Below are positions 35,321 to 43,406 of a DNA stretch of 64,000 nucleotides, one piece after another; the first letter of the stretch is position 1; every line of letters starts with the position of its first letter. This DNA is from Actinomadura litoris. Lineage in GTDB: Bacteria > Actinomycetota > Actinomycetes > Streptosporangiales > Streptosporangiaceae. The stretch is taken from NCBI RefSeq assembly GCF_009733595.1, contig NZ_WOFH01000010.1, positions 124,001-188,000 of the forward strand. Direction: 5' to 3'. The translations under genes were made by a program, and so were the position numbers. The notes under the pieces are model-generated. The model searched no databases, was not told where the DNA came from, and saw only the letters and a program-made list of their open reading frames with translations.

Positions 35321-36118
35321 TCAGTCGGGCCTGGGCCAGGATCTTCCCGACGGCTCCTCCGGGGTCTCGTCCCCACTCGCGGGCCGCTCCTGCGGCTGGG
35401 GCCAGACGGCGTACTCGCCGTACTCGCGGTGCTGCCCGTACTCGCCCTGATTCCAGGCGTGGGGCCGGTCGCCGTACGCGGGCCCGGGACGCGGGGCGAG
35501 CATCCGGTCGCTGATCGGCCGGGCCAGGCTGCACCCGATCAGCAGCAGCGACGCCGCGACCGCCAGGTACCAGCCGTAGCGGACGGAGATCTGGTAGCCG
35601 ACGTCCAGGCCGCCGCCCGGCACCCCGCCGGGCAGGTCGTCGCGCACGTCGCCCAGGCGGAGGACGAAGACCCCGCAGGCCAGCAGCGCCAGGACGGCGG
35701 GGACGGCGGCGAGCCCGCCGATCCGGGAGTCCCGGCCGAGCAGGTCCCAGCAGGCCAGGACGATCGCGACCACGGCCAGCGCCGGGACCGCGACGACCAG
35801 GTCGTCGGCGTCGATGCCCGCCACGCTGCCGGCGTCGCGCGAGAGCGAGCGGCCGAACAGGTCGACGACCACCTCCGCCCGCGCCCACGGCAGGAACGCC
35901 GAGACCAGCATCGTGGCCGCGGCGGCGATCATGGCGAGGTCCCAGACGGCGCCGTACCGCCGGGACGGCACGGGATCCGGCGGCGGCACCGCGCCGCCGG
36001 ACGGGTCGGCGGGCGCCGGGGAGCCCTCGTCGTGCGGCAGGAACTCCGGCCGTGCGGTGGAGCGCGCGGACGGGCGCGCCCGCGTGCCGTCCGCGTCGGA
36101 ACCCAGGTCACCGGTCAT
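35321..36118 (-). CDS. Four-helix membrane protein, unrecognised
   Basis: A 265-residue protein with a disordered acidic/Pro-rich N-terminus (about 55 residues), four hydrophobic segments (about 60-80 LAMIAAAATMLVSAFLPWA, 105-125, 135-155, 185-203) and a C-terminal Tyr/Glu/Gln-rich tail (QGEYGQHREYGEYA). Family not recognised; similar short membrane proteins are common in actinobacteria next to era. ATG 36118. Role unknown. Confidence 0.7.
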   Translation of the reverse strand: MTGDLGSDADGTRARPSARSTARPEFLPHDEGSPAPADPSGGAVPPPDPVPSRRYGAVWDLAMIAAAATMLVSAFLPWARAEVVVDLFGRSLSRDAGSVAGIDADDLVVAVPALAVVAIVLACWDLLGRDSRIGGLAAVPAVLALLACGVFVLRLGDVRDDLPGGVPGGGLDVGYQISVRYGWYLAVAASLLLIGCSLARPISDRMLAPRPGPAYGDRPHAWNQGEYGQHREYGEYAVWPQPQERPASGDETPEEPSGRSWPRPD

Positions 36119-36218
36119 GGACCCAGCGTAAGGGGAGGGCCCGCCTTGGCCGGGACGGCCACGGCGGGGCTCCCGGGTCGGTAGTTTGGAAAGCGTCCGT
36201 TATGGGAGGAGAGCCCCG

Positions 36219-36830
36219 GTGTTGCTCGTTTTCGGACTGACGGCGGTGTTCCGTACGGTCAGTGACGGCACGTTCCACTGCCCCCACTGCGGCGGTGACC
36301 GTGCCTACCGGAGGCGGACCGGACGCCGCTGGCTCACCGTGTTCTTCGTCCCGCTGGTGCCGCTGTGGCGGCTCGGCCAGGCCGCCGAGTGCCGCACCTG
36401 CCGCCGCCGCTTCCCGGTGTCGGCACTGGCGATCCCGACCGCCCAGCAGATGGCGGCGGCGCTGCCCGCGGGCATGCGCGCCGCCGCGACGCTGGTGCTG
36501 CGCTCGGGCGACCCCTCCGACGGGACGGCCCGCGCCCGCGCCGCGACCACCGTGCTCGGCTACGGCGAGCCCGGCTACGCCGACGCCGACATCGACGCCG
36601 ACCTCCGGCTGCGGGACGAGCTGCTGGAGCGCGACGTCGCGCGGGCGGGCGCGCAGCTCGCCGTCGAGGCCAAGGAGTGGTTCCTCGCGCAGGTCGTCCG
36701 GATCGGGCTGGCGGACGGGCCGCTCGGCGACGGGGAGCGGCAGGCCCTGCACCGGATCGCCGAGCTGCTCGGCATGTCCCGGGCGTACGCTCTCGGCGTG
36801 ATCGTGATGACGGAGGGGGCGGCACGGTGA
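36219..36830 (+). CDS. Zinc-ribbon protein with TerB-like C-terminus
   Basis: A 203-residue protein. Near the start is a split zinc ribbon, FHCPHCGGDRAYRRR and AECRTCRRRF, flanking a hydrophobic segment (RWLTVFFVPLVPLWRLG). The C-terminal helical part (LRDELLERDVA, VVRIGLADGPLGDGERQALHRIAELLGM) resembles TerB/DjlA-like domains. GTG 36219 follows GGGAGGAG. Its end overlaps ddaH as GTGA, so the two are coupled. Exact function is unknown. Confidence 0.75.
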   Translation: MLLVFGLTAVFRTVSDGTFHCPHCGGDRAYRRRTGRRWLTVFFVPLVPLWRLGQAAECRTCRRRFPVSALAIPTAQQMAAALPAGMRAAATLVLRSGDPSDGTARARAATTVLGYGEPGYADADIDADLRLRDELLERDVARAGAQLAVEAKEWFLAQVVRIGLADGPLGDGERQALHRIAELLGMSRAYALGVIVMTEGAAR

Positions 36831-37684
36831 CCGGGGGCCGGGTGATCGGGAGCGCGCCGACCGGGAGCGCGGTGATCGAGCGGCCCGGGACGGCGCTCGT
36901 CCGCGATCCCGGCCCGCGCCTCGCCGACGGGATCGTCACCCACCGCGACCGCCGCGAGGTGGACACCGCGCTCGCCGCGCGCCAGCACGGGGACTACGTC
37001 GCGGCGCTGGGCGAGGCGGGCTGGCGGGTCCGCCCGGTCGCGCCCGCCGACGCCCACCCCGACGCCGTGTTCGTCGAGGACGCCGTGGTCGTCTGCGGCG
37101 ACCTCGCGGTCCTCGGCCGGTCCGGCGAGACGCGCCGCAGGGGCGAGGTCCCCGGCGCCGAGGCGGCGGTGCGCGACCTCGGCCTGCGGGTCGAGCGGAT
37201 CACCGAGCCCGGCACGCTGGACGGCGGCGACGTCCTGCACGCGGGCGGCACCGTCTACGTCGGACGCGGCCCCCGCACCAACGAGGAGGGCATCTGCCAG
37301 CTCGCCCACCTGCTGGGCGGGCGGCGGGTCGTGCCCGTCGACACGCGCGGCTGCGTGCACCTGAAGTCGGCGATCACCGCGCTGCCCGACGGGACGATCA
37401 TCGGTGTGCCCGAGCTCGTGGACACCTCCGTCCTGCCGTGCATGCGGGTCGCGGGCGAGCCGGCGGGCGCGCAGGTCGTCGTGCTCGGGCCCGAGCACGT
37501 CCTGATCTCGGCGGCGGCGCCGCGCACCGCCGCCCAGCTCGCCGCCGACGGCCTGCGCGTCACGACCGTCGACATCAGCGAGTTCGAGGCCCTCGAAGGC
37601 TGCGTGACCTGCCTGTCGGTGCTCGTCCCCCGGCCGCGGGCGCGAGACGCGCACGTCTCACCATGCGGGACGTCATTTCCGTAA
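36827..37684 (+). CDS. ddaH: Dimethylarginine dimethylaminohydrolase-type hydrolase
   Basis: A 285-residue pentein-fold enzyme that splits N-omega-methylated arginine into citrulline and methylamines. Diagnostic parts: FVEDAVVVCGDLAVL, LDGGDVLHAGGTVYVG, the His of GCVHLKSAITALPDG, and the catalytic Cys region EALEGCVTCLSVLVPR. The GTG overlaps the preceding stop. The last 17 residues (RARDAHVSPCGTSFP) extend past the usual end. It ends 28 bp before the leuA leader peptide, but a new promoter is expected there. Confidence 0.88.
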   Translation: MTGGRVIGSAPTGSAVIERPGTALVRDPGPRLADGIVTHRDRREVDTALAARQHGDYVAALGEAGWRVRPVAPADAHPDAVFVEDAVVVCGDLAVLGRSGETRRRGEVPGAEAAVRDLGLRVERITEPGTLDGGDVLHAGGTVYVGRGPRTNEEGICQLAHLLGGRRVVPVDTRGCVHLKSAITALPDGTIIGVPELVDTSVLPCMRVAGEPAGAQVVVLGPEHVLISAAAPRTAAQLAADGLRVTTVDISEFEALEGCVTCLSVLVPRPRARDAHVSPCGTSFP

Positions 37685-37837
37685 GTCGGATGCGGTCTGT
37701 TAACTTTGCAGCGTGTCGCGTGTGCTGCTCCTCCTTAGCGGCCGCAGCGGGGGCCTGTGACGAGGTCGGCTCCCTCGCTGCGGAGCCTTGACGTGTCGGA
37801 CGTCGGCCGCAGGATCTGAGCAGAGAGACCACCACGG
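37685..37837 (+). promoter_or_regulatory. leuA leader region (attenuator)
   Basis: The 153-bp interval carries a TTAACT -10-like hexamer at 37700-37705, the leader peptide at 37713-37760, and a stem-loop GGCTCC / GGAGCC (37768-37773 with 37782-37787) beginning 7 bp after the leader stop. This is the layout of ribosome-mediated transcription attenuation by leucyl-tRNA supply. Confidence 0.7.
37713..37760 (+). CDS. leuL: Leucine leader peptide
   Basis: A 15-residue open frame, MSRVLLLLSGRSGGL, with four consecutive Leu codons (CTG CTC CTC CTT). A GTG start lies 7 bp after the -10-like hexamer, so the mRNA is probably leaderless. Stalling at the Leu run when charged leucyl-tRNA is scarce would change the downstream fold and allow leuA transcription. 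The sequence resembles leu leaders known upstream of actinobacterial leuA. Confidence 0.78.
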   Translation: MSRVLLLLSGRSGGL

Positions 37838-39541
37838 ATGTATCCGCAGCAACAGCCCTCGGGCATGCCCTTCCACCGCTACCGCCCCGTCGAGCCCGTC
37901 CGGCTCGCCGACCGCACCTGGCCGGACCGCGTCATCACCGAGGCGCCGCGCTGGTGCGCGGTGGACCTGCGCGACGGCAACCAGGCCCTGATCGACCCGA
38001 TGGACGCCGACCGCAAGCTCAGGATGTTCGAGCTGCTGGTACGGATGGGCTACAAGGAGATCGAGGTCGGGTTCCCCGCCGCGAGCCAGACCGACTACGA
38101 CTTCATCCGGCAGATCATCGAGGAGGACCGCGTCCCCGAGGACGTGGTGATCCAGGTCCTGACGCAGGCGCGGCCCGAGCTGATCGAGCGGACGTTCGAG
38201 TCGCTGCGCGGCGCCCGGCGGGCCATCGTCCACCTGTACAACTCGACGAGCACGCTCCAGCGCCGCGTCGTGTTCGGGCAGGACCGCGACGGGATCACCG
38301 CGATCGCCGTCGAGGGCGCCAAGCTGTGCGCCAAGCTCGCCGAGGACATGGGCGACACCGAGATCCACTTCCAGTACTCGCCGGAGTCCTTCACCGGCAC
38401 CGAGCTGGAGTACGCCGTCGAGATCTGCAACGCCGTCAACGACGTGTGGCGGCCGACGCCCGACCGCAAGGTCATCGTCAACCTGCCGGCGACCGTCGAG
38501 ATGGCCACCCCGAACGTGTACGCCGACCAGATCGAGTGGATGAACCGGAACCTCGCCTACCGCGACTCCGTCATCCTGTCGCTGCACCCCCACAACGACC
38601 GCGGCACCGCCGTCGCCGCCGCCGAGCTCGGCTACCAGGCGGGCGCCGACCGCATCGAGGGCTGCCTGTTCGGCAACGGCGAGCGCACCGGCAACGTCTG
38701 CCTGGTCACGCTCGGCCTGAACCTGTTCACCCAGGGCGTGGACCCGCGGATCGACTTCTCCGACATCGACGAGATCCGCCGGACGGTCGAGTACTGCAAC
38801 CAGCTGCCCGTCCACGAGCGGCACCCCTACGGCGGCGACCTGGTCTACACCGCGTTCTCCGGCTCCCACCAGGACGCCATCAACAAGGGCTTCGACCACC
38901 TCAGGCGGGACGCGCGGGCCGCCGGGACCCCGGTGGAGCAGCACCGCTGGGAGATCCCCTACCTGCCGATCGACCCGCACGACGTCGGCCGCACCTACGA
39001 GGCCGTGATCCGCGTCAACAGCCAGTCGGGCAAGGGCGGCGTCGCCTACATCATGAAGTCCGAGCACTCGCTGGAGCTGCCGCGCCGCCTCCAGATCGAG
39101 TTCTCCCGGATCGTGCAGCGGCACACCGACAGCGAGGGCGGCGAGGTCACCGCCGAGCGCATGTGGGAGATCTTCCAGGCCGAGTTCCTGCACAACGGCC
39201 CGCGCGTCGGCCTGCTCGCCCACCGCGCGACCTCCCGGGTGGCCGAGAAGGACGCGCTGAGCTGCGACATCCGCCTGGACGGCGAGATTCGCGAGATCGA
39301 GGGCGTCGGCAACGGGCCCGTCTCGGCCTTCGAGGACGCGCTGGCCTCCGTCGGCATCGGCGTCCGCGTCCTCGACTACGCCGAGCACGCCATGAGCGCC
39401 GGCGGCGACGCCCGCGCCGCCGCCTACGTCGAGTGCGACGTGAACGGCACGTCGGTGTGGGGCGTCGGGATCGACGGCAACATCGTGACCGCGTCGCTGA
39501 AGGCCATGCTGTCGGCGGTCAACCGGGTGGACCGCGCCTGA
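37838..39541 (+). CDS. leuA: 2-isopropylmalate synthase
   Basis: First committed enzyme of leucine synthesis: acetyl-CoA plus 2-oxoisovalerate gives 2-isopropylmalate. The 567-residue product has the TIM-barrel start WCAVDLRDGNQALIDPMD, EVGFPAASQTDYDF, LHPHNDRGTAVAAAELGYQAGADRIEGCLFGNGERTGN, and a C-terminal leucine-feedback domain ending NIVTASLKAMLSAVNRV. Length fits the long actinobacterial type. Expression is likely controlled by the leader peptide upstream. A strong terminator follows. Confidence 0.97.
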   Translation: MYPQQQPSGMPFHRYRPVEPVRLADRTWPDRVITEAPRWCAVDLRDGNQALIDPMDADRKLRMFELLVRMGYKEIEVGFPAASQTDYDFIRQIIEEDRVPEDVVIQVLTQARPELIERTFESLRGARRAIVHLYNSTSTLQRRVVFGQDRDGITAIAVEGAKLCAKLAEDMGDTEIHFQYSPESFTGTELEYAVEICNAVNDVWRPTPDRKVIVNLPATVEMATPNVYADQIEWMNRNLAYRDSVILSLHPHNDRGTAVAAAELGYQAGADRIEGCLFGNGERTGNVCLVTLGLNLFTQGVDPRIDFSDIDEIRRTVEYCNQLPVHERHPYGGDLVYTAFSGSHQDAINKGFDHLRRDARAAGTPVEQHRWEIPYLPIDPHDVGRTYEAVIRVNSQSGKGGVAYIMKSEHSLELPRRLQIEFSRIVQRHTDSEGGEVTAERMWEIFQAEFLHNGPRVGLLAHRATSRVAEKDALSCDIRLDGEIREIEGVGNGPVSAFEDALASVGIGVRVLDYAEHAMSAGGDARAAAYVECDVNGTSVWGVGIDGNIVTASLKAMLSAVNRVDRA

Positions 39542-39568
39542 CACGCCGGGCGCCGGGCATGCCGGTGC

Positions 39569-39598
39569 GGCGGCCCGTCCCGGCTGGGACGGGCCGCC
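39569..39598. terminator. leuA terminator
   Basis: Perfect 13-bp stem GGCGGCCCGTCCC / GGGACGGGCCGCC with a GGCT loop, 27 bp after the leuA stop; the next gene is convergent. Confidence 0.8.
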
Positions 39599-39601
39599 CC
39601 G

Positions 39602-39722
39602 GTCCATCGAGCGCCCCGTGGTTCGAGCGCCCCGTCGTTCGGTTCGAGTGCCCCGTGGTCCAAGTGCCCCTGGTTCGAGTGCCCCTGGTTCGAGTGCCCC
39701 CCGGTTCGAGTGCCTTGTCGTT
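39602..39722. repeat. Tandem repeat of a 15-bp GGTTCGAGTGCCCCT unit
   Basis: Seven to eight copies, exact at 39672-39701 and diverged on both sides (some of 16-18 bp). It lies between the leuA terminator and the inhibitor gene. No promoter or gene was seen in this 212-bp interval apart from the repeat and the hairpin. Confidence 0.88.
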
Positions 39723-39753
39723 CGGCGCCCGGACGACCGGCCGGCGTGCGCGG

Positions 39754-40008
39754 TCAGCGGGCGTGGCCGAGGACGTGGTGGACCAGTTCGCGGAGCGGGC
39801 CGTGCAGCTGGGCCTCGCCCACGGTGGTGCGGTCGCCGTCGATGTCGATCTCGTAGAGGAACTGGTCGGGGATCCGGCCGGGCGGCGGCACCCGTTCGAG
39901 ATCGACACGGTCGACGAGCCTTGCCAGCACGGGATCGCGGGCGCTGTCGGACTCGGCCCGCTGCTCGATGCCGGCGAAGCCTCCGCTGCGGACGACTGTC
40001 ACCTTCAC
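39754..40008 (-). CDS. Emfourin-type inhibitor of an M4 protease
   Basis: An 84-residue protein, MKVTVVRSGGFAGIEQRAE, then LARLVDRVDLERVPP and FLYEIDIDGDRTTVGEAQL. This matches the protealysin-inhibitor (emfourin) family, small cytoplasmic proteins encoded beside protealysin-like M4 proteases. GTG 40008 lies 22 bp after the protease stop on the same strand, so the order is protease then inhibitor in one operon. The inhibitor probably keeps the enzyme silent inside the cell or links it to regulation. The family call comes from pattern and context. Confidence 0.82.
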   Translation of the reverse strand: MKVTVVRSGGFAGIEQRAESDSARDPVLARLVDRVDLERVPPPGRIPDQFLYEIDIDGDRTTVGEAQLHGPLRELVHHVLGHAR

Positions 40009-40030
40009 TGCGTTTTCCGTTCCGGCCCAC

Positions 40031-41059
40031 TCACGGTGAGACGCCTACCCCGTTCCACGCCTCGCGTATCGCCCTGGTCTCGGTGCCGTCCGCGCCGTAC
40101 AGGTCGGTCGCGGTCGCGATGGTGGCGGCGGCGAACCTCTTGAAGTCGCTGTCGGACTCCAGTCTGCCGCCGGTGAGCGTGTCGTACCAGACCCGTCCGG
40201 CCTTCTCCCAGGCGTGGCCCCCGATGGAGGTCGCGGCGAGGTAGAAGGCGTGGTTCGGGATTCCGGAGTTGATGTGGACGCCGCCGTTGTCGCGGTAGGT
40301 GTCGACGTAGTGGTCCATGTGGCCTGGTTGGGGATCCTTGCCGAGTCGCGGATCATCGTAGGCCGTTCCGGGGGCCTTGAGCGAGCGGAGCGCGATCCCG
40401 CGCACCCCCTCGGCGAGCAGGCCCGCGCCGATCAGCCAGTCGGCCTGGTCGGCGGTCTGGTCGAGGTGCCACTGCTTGATCAGCGAGCCGAACACGTCCG
40501 AGACCGACTCGTTGAGCGCGCCGGGCTGGCTGTAGTACTCCAGGCCGGCGGTGTACTGGGTGATGCCGTGGGTGAGCTCGTGGCCGGTGACGTCGAGCGG
40601 GCCGGTGAACTCGGTGAACAGGACGCCGTCACCGTCCCCGTAGACCATCTGCTCGCCGTTCCAGAACGCGTTGTCGTAATCGTCGCCGTAGTGGACGGTG
40701 GAGACCAGCGGCAGCCCGGCGCCGTCGATGGAGTTGCGGCGGTAGGCGGCCTCGAAGAAGTCGAAGGTCACGCCGAGCCAGTCGTAGGACTGGTCGACGA
40801 CCTTGTCCCCGGTGGCGGGCGCCCCCTCGGCGCGGACGGTCCGGCCGGGGAGCCGCTCGCGGTGCTCGGCGTCGTGGATCGTCCGGTTGGGGACGAAGTC
40901 CTCGTTGGGCTCGGGCGCGGTGGGCGCGAGCGTACGGCGCTCGGAGGAGTGGGCGGAGGTGAGGGCCAGGGTCCGGCGGGCGCGGGCGCGCAGTGCCGGG
41001 TCACCTGCGTCGGTAGCGATGCGTTCCAGCATGTGCGGCGGCACGATGTGGCATCTCAT
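40031..41059 (-). CDS. Protealysin-like M4 metalloprotease
   Basis: A 342-residue thermolysin-family zinc protease. The N-terminus MRCHIVPPHMLERIA is the short protealysin-type propeptide motif (C-x-IVPP), with no signal peptide. The catalytic part has VTGHELTHGIT (HExxH, about residue 157), the third zinc ligand in GALNESVSDVFG, and the substrate-binding His region NGGVHINSGIPNHAFYLAA. Start ATG 41059 is set at the propeptide motif. Lack of a signal peptide suggests a cytoplasmic or non-classically released enzyme. An inhibitor gene follows. Upstream is an AACGTG inverted repeat. Confidence 0.94.
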   Translation of the reverse strand: MRCHIVPPHMLERIATDAGDPALRARARRTLALTSAHSSERRTLAPTAPEPNEDFVPNRTIHDAEHRERLPGRTVRAEGAPATGDKVVDQSYDWLGVTFDFFEAAYRRNSIDGAGLPLVSTVHYGDDYDNAFWNGEQMVYGDGDGVLFTEFTGPLDVTGHELTHGITQYTAGLEYYSQPGALNESVSDVFGSLIKQWHLDQTADQADWLIGAGLLAEGVRGIALRSLKAPGTAYDDPRLGKDPQPGHMDHYVDTYRDNGGVHINSGIPNHAFYLAATSIGGHAWEKAGRVWYDTLTGGRLESDSDFKRFAAATIATATDLYGADGTETRAIREAWNGVGVSP

Positions 41060-41078
41060 GCCACAACGCTGCCAGTTC

Positions 41079-41098
41079 AACGTGATCCAGACCACGTT
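41079..41098. promoter_or_regulatory. AACGTG-N8-CACGTT inverted repeat before the protease gene
   Basis: A perfect 6-bp inverted repeat 20 bp upstream of the protease start, in the 185-bp divergent gap to recO. A candidate operator for the protease-inhibitor operon. Confidence 0.45.
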
Positions 41099-41244
41099 TT
41101 CACACGGGACGGTGGCGGCCGAATCCGGTCACGTAACGTAATGGCAACAGAACCGAGGGAGATCGTCCGGGGGACTTGTGAAGATCCTGCGGAGATGACC
41201 GGGCTGGCAGCGGGGCAGGCCGTGACGTGCGCCAGAATGAACGG

Positions 41245-42039
41245 GTGACCCTCTACCGCGACGAAGGCATCGTCCTGCGCACCCAGAAGCTGGGCGAGGC
41301 CGACCGCATCGTGACGGTGCTGACCCGGCGCACCGGCCGGATCCGCGCCGCGGCGAAGGGCGTCCGCAAGACCAAGTCCAGGTTCGGGGCGCGGCTGGAG
41401 CCGTTCACCCACGTGGACCTGCAACTGTACGAGCGGCGCTCGCTCGACCTGATCACCCAGGCCGAGACGCTCCGGCCGTACGGGGAGGGCCTGGTCGCCG
41501 ACTATCCCCGCTACACGGCGGGCACGGCGATGCTGGAGACGGCCGAGCGGCTCGCCGGCGACGAGGGCGAGCCCGCGCTGCGGCAGTTCCTGCTGCTGGT
41601 CGGGGGGCTGCGCACGCTGGTGGAGCGCAGCCACGACCCGCGCCTCGTCCTGGACGCCTACCTGCTGCGGTCACTGTCGGTCGCGGGCTGGGCCCCGGCG
41701 CTGGACGAGTGCTGCCGCTGCGGCACCCGCGGCGGGCTGCGCGGGTTCGCGATCGCGGCGGGCGGCGCGGTGTGCGCCAACTGCCGCCAGCCCGGCGCCG
41801 CGACCCCGGCGCCGCCGACGTTCGCGCTGATGCTGGCGCTGCTGCGCGGCGAGTGGGAGTACGCCGACGGCAGCGACCCGCGCCACCGTGCCGAGTGCAG
41901 CGGCCTGGTGGCCGCCTACCTCCAGTGGCACCTGGAGCACGGGATCCGCTCCCTGCGCCACGTGGAGCGCGGCATGGAGGGCTCCGGCGGGAGCATCGGC
42001 GACGACACCAACGACGACACCAACCGGGAGAGAGTTTGA
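41245..42039 (+). CDS. recO: DNA repair protein RecO
   Basis: A 264-residue recombination mediator acting in the RecFOR pathway. N-terminal OB fold: LYRDEGIVLRTQKLGEADRIVTVLTRRTGRIRAAAKGVRKTKSRFG; C-terminal helical domain with a four-Cys zinc site (CCRCGTRGGLRGFAIAAGGAVCANC). GTG 41245 is chosen; the frame runs 18 bp further to GTG 41227. Its stop overlaps the uppS TTG. Order recO-uppS is conserved in actinobacteria. The last 18 residues are Asp/Asn-rich. Confidence 0.95.
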   Translation: MTLYRDEGIVLRTQKLGEADRIVTVLTRRTGRIRAAAKGVRKTKSRFGARLEPFTHVDLQLYERRSLDLITQAETLRPYGEGLVADYPRYTAGTAMLETAERLAGDEGEPALRQFLLLVGGLRTLVERSHDPRLVLDAYLLRSLSVAGWAPALDECCRCGTRGGLRGFAIAAGGAVCANCRQPGAATPAPPTFALMLALLRGEWEYADGSDPRHRAECSGLVAAYLQWHLEHGIRSLRHVERGMEGSGGSIGDDTNDDTNRERV

Positions 42040-42833
42040 GCAGGGCCGTTTCGCCTCCGGAACCGCATCGGGACGGCGCCGTGCCGCCCCCGATCCCCGC
42101 GGACCTGGTGCCCCGGCACGTCGCCATCGTCATGGACGGCAACGGCCGCTGGGCCAAGGGGCGCGGGCTGCCGCGCACCGAGGGGCACAGACGCGGCGAG
42201 GACTCGCTCTTCGACGTGATCATGGGCGCGATCGAGCTGGGCGTCCCCTACCTGTCGGCGTACGCGTTCTCGACCGAGAACTGGAAGCGGTCGCCCGACG
42301 AGGTGCGCTTCCTCATGGGCTTCAACCGGGACGTGATCCGCCGCCGCCGCGACCAGCTCGACTCGATGGGCGTCCGGGTGCGGTGGGCGGGGCGCCGCCC
42401 GAAGCTGTGGCGCAGCGTCATCAAGGAGCTGGAGACCGCCGAGGAGATGACGCGCGGCAACGACGTCCTCACCCTCCAGTTCTGCGTGAACTACGGGGGC
42501 CGCGCCGAGATCGCGGACGCGGCGGCGGCGATCGCCCGCGACGTCCGGGACGGGCGGCTGAACCCCGACAAGATCAACGAGAAGGTGTTCGCGCGCTACC
42601 TCGACGAGCCCGGCATCCCGGACGTGGACCTGTTCCTGCGCTCGTCGGGCGAGCAGCGCACGTCGAACTTCCTGCTCTGGCAGTCGGCCTACGCGGAGAT
42701 GGTCTTCCTCGACACGCTGTGGCCCGACTTCGACCGCCGGCACCTCTGGCACGCCTGCGAGCTGTACGCTTCCCGGGACCGCCGCTACGGGGGCGCGCTC
42801 CCGAACCCGGTGGCGCCCGCGGCGGCCACCTGA
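42036..42833 (+). CDS. uppS: Isoprenyl transferase (undecaprenyl/decaprenyl diphosphate synthase)
   Basis: A 265-residue cis-prenyltransferase making the long-chain lipid carrier for cell-wall synthesis. Motifs: HVAIVMDGNGRWAKGRGLPR (catalytic Asp), EGHRRGEDSLFDVI, AFSTENWKR, FCVNYGGRAEIADA and DLFLRSSGEQRTSNFLLWQ. It starts at TTG 42036 overlapping recO (TTGA), with GGGAGAG upstream. Chain length cannot be read from the sequence. A perfect hairpin follows 16 bp after the stop. Confidence 0.96.
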   Translation: MSRAVSPPEPHRDGAVPPPIPADLVPRHVAIVMDGNGRWAKGRGLPRTEGHRRGEDSLFDVIMGAIELGVPYLSAYAFSTENWKRSPDEVRFLMGFNRDVIRRRRDQLDSMGVRVRWAGRRPKLWRSVIKELETAEEMTRGNDVLTLQFCVNYGGRAEIADAAAAIARDVRDGRLNPDKINEKVFARYLDEPGIPDVDLFLRSSGEQRTSNFLLWQSAYAEMVFLDTLWPDFDRRHLWHACELYASRDRRYGGALPNPVAPAAAT

Positions 42834-42849
42834 CCTCGTCGGGGGTTCC

Positions 42850-42877
42850 CTGCCGGGGCCGTCCACGGCCCCGGCAG
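42850..42877. terminator. Terminator between uppS and the OsmC gene
   Basis: Perfect 12-bp stem CTGCCGGGGCCG / CGGCCCCGGCAG with a TCCA loop, serving two convergent genes. Confidence 0.82.
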
Positions 42878-42894
42878 GACGGAGAACCGAACGG

Positions 42895-43320
42895 TCACGC
42901 CAGGGCGGCGTCCAGGGTGATCGTGGTGCCCTTCAGCGCCTGGCTGACCGGGCAGCCGTCCTTGGCCGCCAGCGCCGCCTTCTCGAAGTCGGCGGCCGAC
43001 AGGCCGGGCACGGTGGCGCGGACGGTGAGGTGGATGCCGGTGATCCCCTCGCCCGGCTGGAAGGTGACGTCCGCCCTGGTGTCGACCTTCTCCGGCGGCG
43101 TGCCCGCGCCGGCGAGGCCGTGCGAGAGCGCCATCGAGTAGCAGGTGGAGTGGGCGGCGGCGATGAGCTCCTCGGGGCTGGTGCGCCCGTCGGCCTGCTC
43201 GGCGCGCGAGGGCCAGTTGACGTCGAACGTGCCGATGCCGGACGAGTCCAGCGAAACCGTGCCCTCGCCCTGGAGGAGCGGGCCTTCCCAGTGTGCGTTA
43301 GCGGTGCGAGTGGTAGCCAT
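42895..43320 (-). CDS. OsmC/Ohr-family peroxidase
   Basis: A 141-residue thiol peroxidase for organic hydroperoxides. The two reactive Cys are in AAAHSTCYSMAL and KDGCPVSQALKG; the N-terminal beta part and SPEELIAAAHS are typical of the OsmC group. ATG 43320. It lies 86 bp downstream of zur on the same strand; an upstream promoter of its own is likely. Confidence 0.93.
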   Translation of the reverse strand: MATTRTANAHWEGPLLQGEGTVSLDSSGIGTFDVNWPSRAEQADGRTSPEELIAAAHSTCYSMALSHGLAGAGTPPEKVDTRADVTFQPGEGITGIHLTVRATVPGLSAADFEKAALAAKDGCPVSQALKGTTITLDAALA

Positions 43321-43406
43321 GCCCCCGATTCTTCACCATGGCGGCGGCGGCCCGATCACCGCCCGCGTGCGAACCTCCCGGGCCGGGGCGGGGGAGGAGC
43401 TGCGGC

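Noticed and set aside
27745..35376. A 2543-codon open frame on the minus strand across the CNNM, MMPL, SARP and era genes
   Set aside because: It is antisense to several genes with clear families; long antisense frames are expected at this GC3 bias, and its composition (Gly/Arg/Asp/Ala) shows no domain.
39602..39722. GGTTCGA repeats as tRNA T-arms
   Set aside because: GGTTCGA matches the T-loop core, but no acceptor, D or anticodon stems can be formed around any copy.
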